Below the pieces are notes generated by a model. It did not search any database. It saw nothing but the letters and a program-made list of their open reading frames with translations, and was not told where the DNA came from. A stretch of 64,000 nt of DNA from positions 186,001 through 250,000 of the forward strand of contig JAVYJV010000044.1 in assembly GCA_034509755.1 (NCBI GenBank). Reading direction: 5' to 3'. Shown piece after piece: positions 11,488 through 22,754 of the stretch. The position numbers were made by a program, and so were the translations under genes. This DNA comes from Anisodus tanguticus. Lineage: Eukaryota > Streptophyta > Magnoliopsida > Solanales > Solanaceae. Position 1 is the first letter of the stretch; every line of letters begins with the position of its first letter.

Positions 11488-14400
11488 ATGTCTAATTTTA
11501 GTTCAAAAAATGTTTCTTCAGATTTTAAATCTGAAAAAGTTAATTCATTCGAAAATAATTTTGATGATTTGTTTGAACTTACAAATGATACCACAAATGA
11601 TGAACCAAGTAAGTTTTTATAAAACTTATTCATAAATTATTTTTTAAATCTCGAAAAATTCTAATTTTTTTGTTTCTTAGAGAAAGATGTTCAACAAGTC
11701 AAAAATAATGAAGATTTTTTGAATGGAAGTAATAATTTTCATGGAAAAACAGTTTTAACACAAGATTTGTTTTCAAATAATTTTTTAAACGAATCATTAA
11801 TCAATTCAAATAATCCGTTTAGTCAGCAGTTTAATGATAGCTCTCTTGAAATTGAACCAAATAATTTTTTATCTGAACTTAATACGTTTAATAATTTATC
11901 AAGTAAAAGAAATCAAAACGATTTATTAATCGATGTAACAAATCAAAAAGAATTAACAAGTCAAAATAGTCTATTTAACCAAATTGAAACAATTAATCAA
12001 AATGAATCTATAGGTCAAATTAAATTAACAAATCAAAAGTCAGAAAAAATAAATGAATCAACTGATAAAAAAAAAGATAAGGAACAAATTGTTGATCAAA
12101 GAGATACAAAGGAAAAAAACTTAAATTTATCAATTTCTGAAAATGGAACTATCAAAAATAATTTAATAAATTTATCATGTGAAGATAAAAACTTCTCTAC
12201 AATTTTAATACAAGAGCAAAATGATTCATTCAAATTGTCGAATTCTAATAATGTGTCAAATTTTAATGAGATTAAAAAATCTATAAATGAGAAACAACTA
12301 TTTTTAGCTAGTTGCTTATTGAACGATTCATGTGAAGGTTTCTCTTCGGAATGTAATTATGATTCAAAAAGTCTTTATTTGTATTCAATTTATCGTCATT
12401 TTTACTTACATTTATTGTTATATGTTCTTATATTTATTCATCTTTCTCTAGCATTTTTTGAAGAAATAGGTTTATCAAGAGAAAGTTCGAAATATGATAA
12501 TTTAATATTAACTATTGAAATTATTTGTTTGACTTATTACTCAATAAGGTTAATATTGAAAGCATCAATGTTACCTTCATGTAAATTTTATTCAGATGTA
12601 AAAAATTTACTTTTAATTTTTATGATTTTTTTTACGTTAATTGATATGGTAATTTATATTACAATACCTGCCAAATATGCATTTAGATGGTCAATTATAT
12701 TAAGACCGCTTTTTTTAATTAGTTTTCTTGAGAATAAAAAGGTAATTTTTCTTTTTTAAATAATATTCCTTTATTTTTTGTGGAATTAATTACTTTTTTT
12801 TTATTCTTTTTTTAACTCGATTTTTTTAGATATGTCGTTTGATAAAAAATATTCATAATACTCTACCTGATATTATTAAATCATTATATTTGTTATTGAT
12901 ATCAATTTGTTTTTTTACATTAATTTCAGTAAAATTATTTAAAGATATTGAATTCAAAAGTCCGAACCAAATTAAAGCCAAGACTTATCTTGATTATTTT
13001 TATTTTCTTTATGTACTTTTTACATCTGTTAATAACCCTGAAATAATGTAAGTTTCAATCAAAATATTTTTTTTTATTTTAAAACTTCACCAAATTGATT
13101 TTTTTTTTATTTAGGATGCAAGCTTACCAGAAAAGCAAATTTTTTGCTGTTTTTTTTGTGATTTTTTTTGTTATAAACTTTTTTATTCTAAAGAATATAG
13201 TAATTGCAGTTATTTATAATAATTTCAAAAAAAATTTAAAAGTAAGTTAGCTAAAATAATTAAAATTTCTAATATTTTTTTATTATTTAGATTGATGCAG
13301 AAAATATGAAAAACAAAAGAGATTTATCTTTAAAAAAATCATTTGAAGTTATGGTTAAAGGCAATTTCATAAATTTTGAAGATACAAATTTAGTTTTTAA
13401 TGATAATGAAAGTTTAGATTGTGAACAATTTAAATTATTAATGCAAACTTATTTTACTTGTTGGAAAATTCCTACATCTTTTTGTTTATATAATAACTCT
13501 ATGAATGTTTATAATTATGTAATTCAAGTATATTGGAAATTACTTGAAAATAATTCTAAAATAACTTGGAAAGAATATCAAAATATATGTGTTTTGCTTA
13601 AAATGAATATTAAAATAGTTGATTTAAACGAGTTCAATCAAGAAACTAATTTAAGGATACAACAAGTCTATAGCTATTCAATATCAAAATTAATAATCAG
13701 AACTGTTAAATCAAAATATTTTCGTTATTTTTTTGATACAATAATTTTATTAAATTCTATTTATCTAGCATTTGATTTAGATATTTATCGAAAAATCGAG
13801 CTTTTTTTTATAGCTTTGTTTGTTTTAGAAATTTTTTTAAAAATTTTCACTTTTGGGTTCAAAAACTTTTTGGTTAAATATTGGAATATATTTGATTTGA
13901 TAGTAATTAGTTTAAGTTTAGTTTTTTTAAATTTAAGTTTTTATTATGAAAGGAAAATTTTTTACGAGTATTCAGAAATTATTATAATTTTAAGGATTTT
14001 ACGTTTAAGTAAATTGTTAATCAAAATAAAGCGTTTAAGTATAATGACAAAGACAATTATGAATATTTTACCATCTATTTTTTTATACTCAACTTTAATT
14101 ATTCTTATGTTATACAGTTTTTCTATTATTGGCATGCAATTATTTAGAAATTTAATTACACCTGAAATAATTAGTAATCAATGCACAGTTATAAAAACAG
14201 TTTTAAACAAGACTACTTTATTAACTAACACAATAAAAATTAAAATGAACTATTGTGATTTAAATTTTAACACTTTTACTAATTCATTTTTTGTTTTGTT
14301 TAATATGCTCATTGTTAATCAATGGAATGTTATAGCAGATAATTTTGAACTAGTGAATGGCAGTAAATTTACAAGAATATTTTTTGTTTTATTTAACTTG

Positions 14401-14808
14401 ATAAATGTTACGATAATTTTAAACATTTTTACAGCTTTTGTTTTAGAAACATTTGAGTTAAATGATTTAAACACAATTTATAAGGTAGATAATAATGTAA
14501 ATGATTTGAAGAAAAAAATTCATCAATTGGATGTTGAATGTCGTAATTCTGTAATAGATTTGTTTAAAACACCTAACAAAAATGAGAATAATATGAATTT
14601 TGATCAGCTAATTTGTGAATTTGATTCTGATCACGATGAAAATGATTTGAATTTAAATAATGATTGTAATTTGAATTACGTAACCAAAAAAAAAATCTCT
14701 GTTATAAGTTTATCACCAAATTCTAATGTAAAAATTTTTATAAAAGACAGTAGAGATGTTGAACAACTTTTAATCAAATTATATGAAAACAATTTATTCA
14801 AAATTTGA
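11488..14808 (+). CDS. two-pore segment channel (TPC), endolysosomal cation channel
   Basis: Five exons (11488-11608, 11681-12741, 12830-13047, 13115-13241, 13291-14808) encode about 1014 residues; vertebrate TPC1 has about 816. TPCs are dimers of two six-segment repeats in endolysosomal membranes that pass Na+ and/or Ca2+ in response to PI(3,5)P2 or NAADP. Repeat I has its S1 near LLLYVLIFIHLSLAFF and the filter region FTSVNNPEIM, continuing as MQAY across an exon junction. Repeat II has an S4-like ILRILRLSKLLIKIKRL and the filter region NMLIVNQWNVIADNFE. The S6 of repeat II is followed by FTAFVLETFEL. The extra length is an N-terminal low-complexity Asn/Ser/Gln-rich tail of about 270 residues before S1. 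The second filter reads V-N-Q where vertebrate TPCs have V-N-N. I cannot assign the TPC subtype. Confidence 0.92.
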
Positions 14809-15843
14809 AAATTGAAAGCTAAGAAATAAAATTTTATTGAAAAAAAAACTGATTATTTAAAAATAAATTTAGTTTATATTTGAACCAAGAAATTAATTTC
14901 TAAAAAAGTTTTATCAATCCAGTTTTTAAATATTTTGATAAACCTTATAGTCTAATTGAAAATTTTCAAATTAATAGGAGAGCAACGCTTTTAAACTATA
15001 TTTCACTATTGAGTTGAAAAAGTAAAATTTTCAATTCTTTTAATAACTTTACTTTAGCTAAGTCAAGTATCTATGCAATTAGTTTAAGACAAAGATCTGC
15101 TTTATAAAAAATTTATCAATAGATTCAACATTTAATAAATAGGTAAAACAATTTAAAGTTTAATTTTTATAGTTGAAAATTAATTTATTTTATTAATCTC
15201 TGTTGATGTTTAAAACATTCATTAATTTAAAACTTTTTTTTAGATATTTTGTTTGATTTTGAAGATTAAACTCAAAAAAAAAAATCTTAAATTAAAAAAA
15301 AATTTAACTAAAAGCATGAAGTAAATGTTAAGTTTTGAATTTGAGCAAAGTCTCACCAATTTATTTTTAAATTCTCCAAAAAAAACTTTTTTCTAGTTGA
15401 AAATATATTACTTAAGAAAAATGCAACAATAAATTTAATCAAAAAAAACTATTGTTTGATAAAAAATTAAATTTATTGAAATTGTCGAAAATAAATTACT
15501 ATTTCTGAAATCAGTATTAAAATATGTGTTGCATAAAATGTATAAAAAAAGTCATAATCTCTTAAAAAGAATTAGTATTTTGTTGTAACTACTACTCTAA
15601 TTAATTTTGAATTGCTAGTCTAAAATAACTTTTCACCAAATTATTTCAATAATGAATATATTAACTGATTCTTATCATCAAATATTTCAATATATTTTAA
15701 AAAAACTTATTGTTATTTATTTTTAATGAAGAATATCTTGGAAAAAATTTATAATTTTATATCCTTTATCTTCAAATTATCCATAAAAAGTAGCGTTTCT
15801 GTAACTTCAAAACTAGTTTATTTTCATAATCGATTCAAGTAAA
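14809..15843. other. spacer upstream of the protease cluster
   Basis: One kilobase without coding signal. Near its right end, TATAATTTTAT at about 15750-15760 followed by TTTATCTTC (a GATA-type site on the minus strand, 15765-15773) could form the promoter of the first cathepsin B-like gene. In such AT-rich DNA both could be chance. Confidence 0.4.
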
Positions 15844-17117
15844 ATGAAATATTTTTTATTAGCTTCTTTTTTAGCTTTAGCTGTTTTCACTTCTAACGTT
15901 CATTCATATGAATCATTAGAAAAATTAAAACAAAAAGCTGATTTCATTAACAGTTTGGGAACAACATGGACTGTAAATATATTTAATTTTTAAACTTACA
16001 TCAAAGTATACTATTTATTTATTTTTTTTAAAGGCAACTTATAAAAATATACCTGCAAATCTTACTCTTGGTGCACACTTAGGGTACAACGGTTTGAATT
16101 TAGAAATTGTTAATGAAGAAAGAAACGATATTCCAGATAGTTTTGATGTAAGAGAAAACTGGCCAGAATGTCAAGAAATCACTAGACATGTACGTGATCA
16201 AGGTTCATGTGGTTCATGTTGGGCGTTTGCTACTGTTTCTACAATCAGTGACAGAATTTGCATTGCTACTAAAGGTCAAAGTAAAGTTATGATCAGTTCT
16301 GAAGATTTGGTTTCTTGTTGTTCATCTTGTGGGTAAGGTTTTAAATATTAATCTAAAAAAACTTTGTTGTAAAAATTTTTATTTCATGAAGTTTTGGCTG
16401 TCAAGGAGGTTATCCAATACAAGCATTCAATTATTACGTAAGCTAATTTTTGTTTAAAAAAATTCTCAAATACTAATGGTTTCATTATCAAAAAGGTTAA
16501 AAAAGGTTTAGTATCTGGAGGAGACTATGGAGACAAAAGTACTTGTAGACCATATGAAATTCCTGAATGTTCACATCATGTTAATGGAACAAGACCACCT
16601 TGTCAAGGAATAAGTAAGACCATTAAACTAATAAATTTTCTTCTTTAAATAAGACTTTTATGATTTTCAGTGGACACACCAAAATGTGAACGTAGTTGTG
16701 TCAATGGTGCTGATTATAAAAAAGATTTACATTTCGGTTCAAAAGCTTATGGTCTTAGTAGTTCTGTAAAAGCAATCCAAACTGATATTATGGCACATGG
16801 TCCAGTTGAAGCTGCATTTTCTGTTTATGATGATTTTCCATTATACAAATCAGGTGTTTATCAAAAAACTCGTTCAGCTCAATATCTTGGAGGTCATGCA
16901 GTAAAAGTTATGGGATGGGGTGTAGAAAATGGAACACCTTATTGGTTAGTTGCAAACTCATGGAACAATGAATGGGGTGATAAAGGTAGGTTTGACCAAA
17001 AATTGTAAAATTATTCGATTAAAATTTAATTTTTATTCAGGTTTCTTCAAAATTGTAAGAGGTAAAGATCATTGTGGATTTGAAAGTGAAATGGTTACTG
17101 GTTTACCAAAACTTTAA
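15844..17117 (+). CDS. cathepsin B-like cysteine peptidase, copy 1
   Basis: Six exons (15844-15972, 16034-16332, 16392-16437, 16496-16613, 16671-16985, 17041-17117) encode a 327-residue preproenzyme of family C1A. It has a signal peptide of about 20 residues (MKYFLLASFLALAVFTSNVHS), a short propeptide of cathepsin B type, and a mature domain from about IPDSFDVRENWPEC. Catalytic residues are in QGSCGSCWAF (Cys about 105), GGHAVKVMGWG (His) and VANSWNNEWGDKG (Asn). The occluding loop is present with both histidines (CSHHVNGTRPPC), so dipeptidyl-carboxypeptidase activity is possible. In mites such enzymes often work in gut digestion or yolk processing; that role is inference. It is the first of four tandem copies and closest to copy 2, 423 bp downstream. 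Confidence 0.95.
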
Positions 17118-17540
17118 ATTAGATTTTATTTTAATTCTTAATAAAACAATGTAATTATCAATAAATCATATATATTTGAAAACTATTTTGTTTTATAACT
17201 ATCAAAGTAAGTTGCTCAACTGATTATTTTAATTTTTTTTCAAATATTTAAACATTTAAGACGAATCAAAACAAATAGTAACTATACTATTACTTACTTA
17301 TATCATTCTAGTAAACTTGAAAAATTAATATAAAATTTGATTAGATTATTCTCGAAAAATCTGTTTTCTTCTTTGTTTAATCAAATATTTAAAGTTTTTC
17401 AACAAAAATATTTAATAAAAAAACGTTTGTTCTTTTTTCTTAACTTAGTTTATTTAAGAACTTTAACTTAAGTTTCTAAATGTTTTATATAAAACAACAT
17501 ATATTCTTTTTAAAAGCTGTCTAACAATATTTTTACTAAG
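17118..17540. other. spacer between cathepsin B-like copies 1 and 2
   Basis: This 423-bp spacer holds the copy 1 poly(A) signal (AATAAA at 17140-17145) and the copy 2 promoter. I see no coding signal. Confidence 0.55.
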
Positions 17541-18815
17541 ATGAATTTTTTTTTTTTTACCTTTTTTTTGATTCTTTTAACTTTGACTTCTAATGTTTAT
17601 TTATTAAAATTTCAAGACGAATTAAAAAAACAAGTTGAATATATCAACAGTTTAAATACAACTTGGAAAGTATGCTTATTGAATTTTTTTTATTAGTTTT
17701 TATAAAACTGTTATTTTTTCAGGCGACTCATGAAAATATTCCTTCAAATATCACACTTGGTGCTTTTTTAGACAATTCAGTTATAGATTTGAAATATGTA
17801 AATGATGAAATTAATGGTATTCCAGACAGTTTTGATGTAAGAGAAAATTGGCCAGAATGCCGAGTAATTACAAGACATGTTCGTGATCAAGGTTCATGTG
17901 GATCGTGTTGGGCATTTGCTACTGTTTCTACAATTAGTGACAGAATTTGTATTGCTAGTAAAGGAAGAAATAAAGTTATGATTAGTGCAGAAGATTTATT
18001 AGCTTGTTGTAATTCTTGCGGGTAAACTAAATAAAAATTTTTAAAATTTTTTTTTTCATCAATTTTTCTTAAAATTAAGTTCTGGTTGTAACGGAGGATA
18101 TCCAGCTAATGCTTTTAAATACTGGGTAAGTTTGTAAAAAAATTAAATTAGTTTATAATTTTTTTAAAAATTCAAAGGTTGAAAAAGGTTTAGTATCTGG
18201 AGGAGACTATGGTGACAAAAATACTTGTAAACCGTATGAAATTCCTGGTTGTTCACATCATGTAAAAGGAAGTAAACCTGCTTGTTCAGGAATAGGTATT
18301 AAATATTATAGTAAAAAAAATTATTTTTAAAAATATTTTTTTGATTTTAGTGAATACTCCAAAATGTAAACGTGCTTGTATAAATCATTTTGATTATAAA
18401 AAAGATTTACATTTTGGATCACAGTTTTACGGAATTAGTAGCTCAGTGAGAGCAATTCAAACTGAAATTATGCGAAATGGTCCTGTAAAAGCTTCATTTA
18501 GTGTTTACAGTGATTTTCCATTGTACAAGTCAGGTGTTTATCAAAAAACTCTTTTAGCAAGACCATCTGGTGGTCATGCAGTAAAAGTTATGGGATGGGG
18601 TGTAGAAAATGGTACACCTTATTGGTTAAGTGCAAACTCATGGAACAATGAATGGGGTGATAAAGGTAAATTTATAAAAAAGAATTTCTTTAAAACTAAT
18701 CATCTTTTTCAAAGGATTTTTCAAAATTATAAGAGGAGTAAATCATTGTGGATTTGAAAGTAATATTATTGCTGGTATACCAAAACTTAATACTAATCAA
18801 GCTAGAAAATTTTGA
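17541..18815 (+). CDS. cathepsin B-like cysteine peptidase, copy 2, with C-terminal extension
   Basis: Six exons (17541-17669, 17723-18021, 18080-18125, 18178-18295, 18351-18665, 18715-18815) encode 335 residues. All intron positions and phases equal those of copy 1, and exons 1-5 have identical lengths. The signal peptide is Phe/Leu-rich, helped by a T run after the ATG. The catalytic Cys (QGSCGSCWAF), His (GGHAVKVMGWG) and Asn (ANSWNNEWGDKG) and the occluding-loop pair CSHHVKGSKPAC are intact. The last exon is 24 nt longer. At the place where copy 1 reads CTTTAA (Leu, stop), copy 2 reads CTTAAT, which fits loss of one T. Translation then runs on for eight residues (NTNQARKF). An active enzyme is likely; effects of the tail are unknown. 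Confidence 0.94.
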
Positions 18816-21027
18816 AATTTAAATTTCATTGATTTATGATTAAAAGAATAAAATTTTATAATAAATTATTTTTTATATATTAATTGAAAATTTGATCGAA
18901 TTTAAAGTATTAAATTTATTTAAAAAGCTTACTCTAAGTTACAAAAAATTAGAAATTTATTTTAATTTTAATTTAAATAAAAGTTTCAAATTATTCATAA
19001 ATTTTATTGTTGTGAAGTTGTTACTAAATGTAACACCAGAAAGAATAAACAAAAAAAAATATTAAAATTTAGTTTTTAGCCAACAAGGAGAAATATTAGC
19101 TTTAGATTTGGTTTTATGAGTTAAGAAATTTTATTCATGTACAAGAATAAAAATTAAAAAACAGTTCAATCAAATACTTTAATATTGTTTGTATTTTTTT
19201 AGTTATAAAGTTTGACAAAAAATACAATGATTATTAATTAAATTAAAAAAAACTTATAAGCTAAAATATAATTATTAAGATTTTATACTAAACTAATTTG
19301 TTAACACTTTGCCAAATTCAAAGGAAAACTTATTTTTTTTTGTTGATAATTTATGAATTTTTACAAAGGATTAGTTGTGAAATTTTTTGATTATTCTTAT
19401 TTTAAGACAAATTTATTTCAATTTTACGTAAATCTTAATTAATAGTAGTACATTGCTAATATAAAAAATTAAAGTTTAAATCTATTAATCAAAAAGAATT
19501 GTAGATTAATTTTCAAACTTGAAAACAAAATGAAAATTTCAGAAAAAACTTCTACAAAACCTTTTATAATTAAATATCTTAACACAAAAATCAAAGTCTA
19601 TTTTAATAAAATGGTTAATATATAATTAGTATGTAAAAAAAATAGAAAAAATGAATTAAAAAAGCTTTCAATTTATTTATCAATGATAAATAAAAAATTT
19701 GTTTTTCGGTTTTAAAAAAAATTATTATTTTTGTTTTTTCATTAATATAAATAATCAAAAAAACACTTTTATTGAAAATGAAAAACAAAATTAAGTTTTA
19801 TATAATTTAAATTAAAAGCTTTATAAAGATATTTTTAAATTAAGCTTAAATTTGGTAGTCATTTAGTAAGAATAAAAAAATAATCTTTTTACTTCATAAA
19901 TGGATGATACATATTTAAGACACATAAAAGAAAAATATTTTAGGAATGAAAATTACGTTGCAAGTAAAGTAATTAGAACAGACAAAATTAAAATTTGAAA
20001 TATAATGTGCTTTTTAGTCATTTTCAAATTAAAAAAAAAATGATTAAATAACTTAAGTATTCTTTATATTTTTATGTGACAAAAGTAAAAACATTTAAAT
20101 TCTTTAAGTTACACACTTCAAAATTATTACCAAATAAATTAGGTAAAACTTAATAAATGTAACTTAGCTAAATAATAAACAAAATTATGTCTACTTAGTG
20201 AATAAAAAAAATTTTACTACGATAACAAATATAAAGATTATTAAATTAATATTATTTGAAAAAAAGTCATTTGAAAGTTCATATCTAGCTTACTTAAGTA
20301 TATCTAAAAATTTTTAATTATTGAAATCTAATATTCATTTAATAGATTTTCAGTATTCATACTTTTATATTTTAAAGTTTGTCTATTGAAACTCAATTAT
20401 TTAAAAGCTTTTTTACAATTAAAAATTTATCAATAATTAATCAGATTGTATTAGTTTATAAGTTTTTAATTTTAATAACTAATCATACCAATTTGTCTAA
20501 CTGATTTTAAAAACTCAAAAAAAGTTATTTACATTGTGGTTAGTAATATTTCTAAATTTTAATTAGTTTGCTTAGACAAAAAGTAAAAAAAATATATTCG
20601 ACTTTAAATTAATTTTATAATTGTCATTCTGATTCAATACGAAAATATCTATTTAGTTTTTAAAAGAAAATTGCTAACTTTAATAAGCAAAAAACTTCTT
20701 TATTAAAATTTGTTTTTTCATTTTCAGCTGCTTTTGGCTCTTTGTTTAAATTATTTATATCTTACAGTTTAATTGGAAACTTAAACTTTATTTAAAACAC
20801 CATTATTTTCAACTTTTTTTTTAATTATCAGATTAAAGTTTGAAAAACTGAAGAAACAATTTTTTAAATAAACAAAAACTATACAATTGATTAATTTTTG
20901 TCTGATAAATATATAATTTTATCTATCCAACTTGAGTATTTAAATATTTGCTGATTATATACAGAAAATTAAAACATAAATTGCGTTTTTTCTTTAACTG
21001 AATTTAATCTTAAAAAGTAATTCAAAG
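18816..21027. other. 2.2-kb spacer splitting the protease cluster into two pairs
   Basis: I searched for a degenerate extra protease copy (QGSCGSCW, SHHVNG, NSWNNEWG in any frame) and saw none. No other coding signal is evident. At the right end TCTGATAAATATATAATTTTATCTATCC (about 20901-20927) combines an AT-rich TATA-like core with GATA-type words on both sides, about 100-125 bp before the start of copy 3. Confidence 0.5.
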
Positions 21028-22245
21028 ATGAAATTCATTTCACTAGCTTTTTTTTTAGTTCTAACAATTGTTACTTCTAACGTTCAAAGTTTCAAAACTA
21101 TAGAAGAGTTGAAAAAAAAAGCTAAATTCATTAACAATTTAAAAACAACTTGGGAAGTGAGTTTAACATACTTTGAAATAAATTTGAAACTTAATTTAAT
21201 TATTATTAGGCAAGTCATGAAAATGTACCTTCAAGTATTGCACTTGGTGCTATTTTAGGATTTAGTGGAATTGATATTGATTATCAACAAAGCAATTTTG
21301 AAGCCGGTGAAATTCCTGAACAATTTGATGTAAGAGAAAACTGGCCAGAATGTCAAGAAATCACAAGACATGTTCGTGATCAAAGCTCTTGTGGTTCTTG
21401 TTGGGCTTTTGCAGCTGTATCTACCATTAGTGATAGAATTTGTATTGCTACTAAAGGTCAAACTAAAGTTATGATCAGCGCTGACAATTTAATTTCTTGT
21501 TGTAAAATTTACTGCGGGTAAGCTATAGCTTGATTTTTAAAAACTTTGAAAACTATTTTTATTTAAGATTTGGATGCAATGGAGGTTACCCAGCAGGAGC
21601 ATTTAAATATTGGGTAAGAAATGGATTAGTATCTGGAGGAGACTTTGGTGATAAAAATACTTGTAGACCATATCAGTTCCCAGAATGTTCTCATCACGTT
21701 AATGGAACTAGACCTGCTTGTACAGGATCAGGTAGGTTTTAAAAGTAAAAAATTAATTTTTAATTTTCACTTATTTTTTTTATACTACAAGAAAAAACAC
21801 CAAAATGTGAACGTACTTGCGTAAATGGTGCTGATTATAAACAAGATTTACATTATGGAGCAAAATCTTATCGTGTTAGTAGCTCAGTAAGAGCAATTCA
21901 AAATGAAATTATGCATAATGGCCCAGTAGAAGCTGCATTTACTGTTTTTGATGATTTTCCACTATACAAATCAGGTGTTTATCAAAAAACATCTTCATCT
22001 AAAGCTCTTGGTGGTCATGCAGTAAAAATTATGGGATGGGGTGTAGAAAATAGTACACCTTATTGGTTAGTTGCAAACTCATGGAACAATGAATGGGGTG
22101 ATAAAGGTAGGTTTAACCAAAATTAATATTGATTTAGAACTTAAATAATCAATTTTTTTCCATTTTAGGTTTTTTCAAAATCTTGAGAGGTAAAGATCAT
22201 TGTGGTATTGAAAGTGAAATTGTCACTGGTTTGCCAAAGGTTTAA
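21028..22245 (+). CDS. cathepsin B-like cysteine peptidase, copy 3, with one intron precisely lost
   Basis: Five exons (21028-21156, 21210-21517, 21568-21731, 21792-22106, 22169-22245) encode 330 residues. The third intron of the other copies is missing: exons of 46 and 118 nt are fused to exactly 164 nt, reading FKYWVRNGLVSGGD without gain or loss. The catalytic Cys lies in QSSCGSCWAF, where Ser replaces the usual Gly after the oxyanion-hole Gln. The His (GGHAVKIMGWG), Asn (VANSWNNEWGDKG) and occluding loop CSHHVNGTRPAC are intact. The signal peptide is about 20 residues (MKFISLAFFLVLTIVTSNVQS). It groups with copy 4 by NNLKTTW, an extra residue before the second exon's end (CCKIYCG), and DLHYGAKSYRV. 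Confidence 0.95.
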
Positions 22246-22754
22246 AGTCTTTTTAAAAGTTTTTCAACTAATTTATAAAAAAAACTTATAAGAATTTTTA
22301 AAAAAACTTATTAGCATTCCCATAAGATAAAAATAAATCAATTATTGTTTCAAAGATGTACTTAGTCTTCTTTTTTGAAAATATTTCTCTAATTACTAAG
22401 TTCTTATGAAATTAGCTTTTACTTATCATTAAATTTACTGTAAAAAAATTTTACTACGTTTGCTGATTTAAATTCAAGTCAAAATTTTATCATAAAATTT
22501 AATTTAAAATAATTAAAAGATTTGTTTGATTAAATTATTTTATTCTTTTTTTTGTTAATTAAATCTATGATAATATTATTAGATAAAATTCAAAAAGGAA
22601 TTAGATTTACACAAACAAATTTCTTTTGTCTATTAAAAAACAAACTTTTTGTTTTTTCAAAAGATTAAATTATTTGCTGATTGTTTGCGAAAAATTAAAT
22701 ATAAATCGATTTTCTCGAAAAAAATTGATTAGTCGTAATAATAATTTTGCAAAA
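22246..22754. other. spacer between cathepsin B-like copies 3 and 4
   Basis: This 509-bp spacer has no coding signal. An AGATAAAA word at 22581-22588 and TGATAATATT just before it are possible GATA-factor sites for copy 4. Confidence 0.45.

Noticed and set aside
15760..15770. ATATCCTTT resembling a minor-spliceosome (U12) donor
   Set aside because: It lies in intergenic DNA upstream of the first protease, with no exon before it. Chance match.
18816..21027. Possible fifth, degenerate protease copy in the large gap of the cluster
   Set aside because: No trace of the active-site motifs or exon sequence in any frame by eye.
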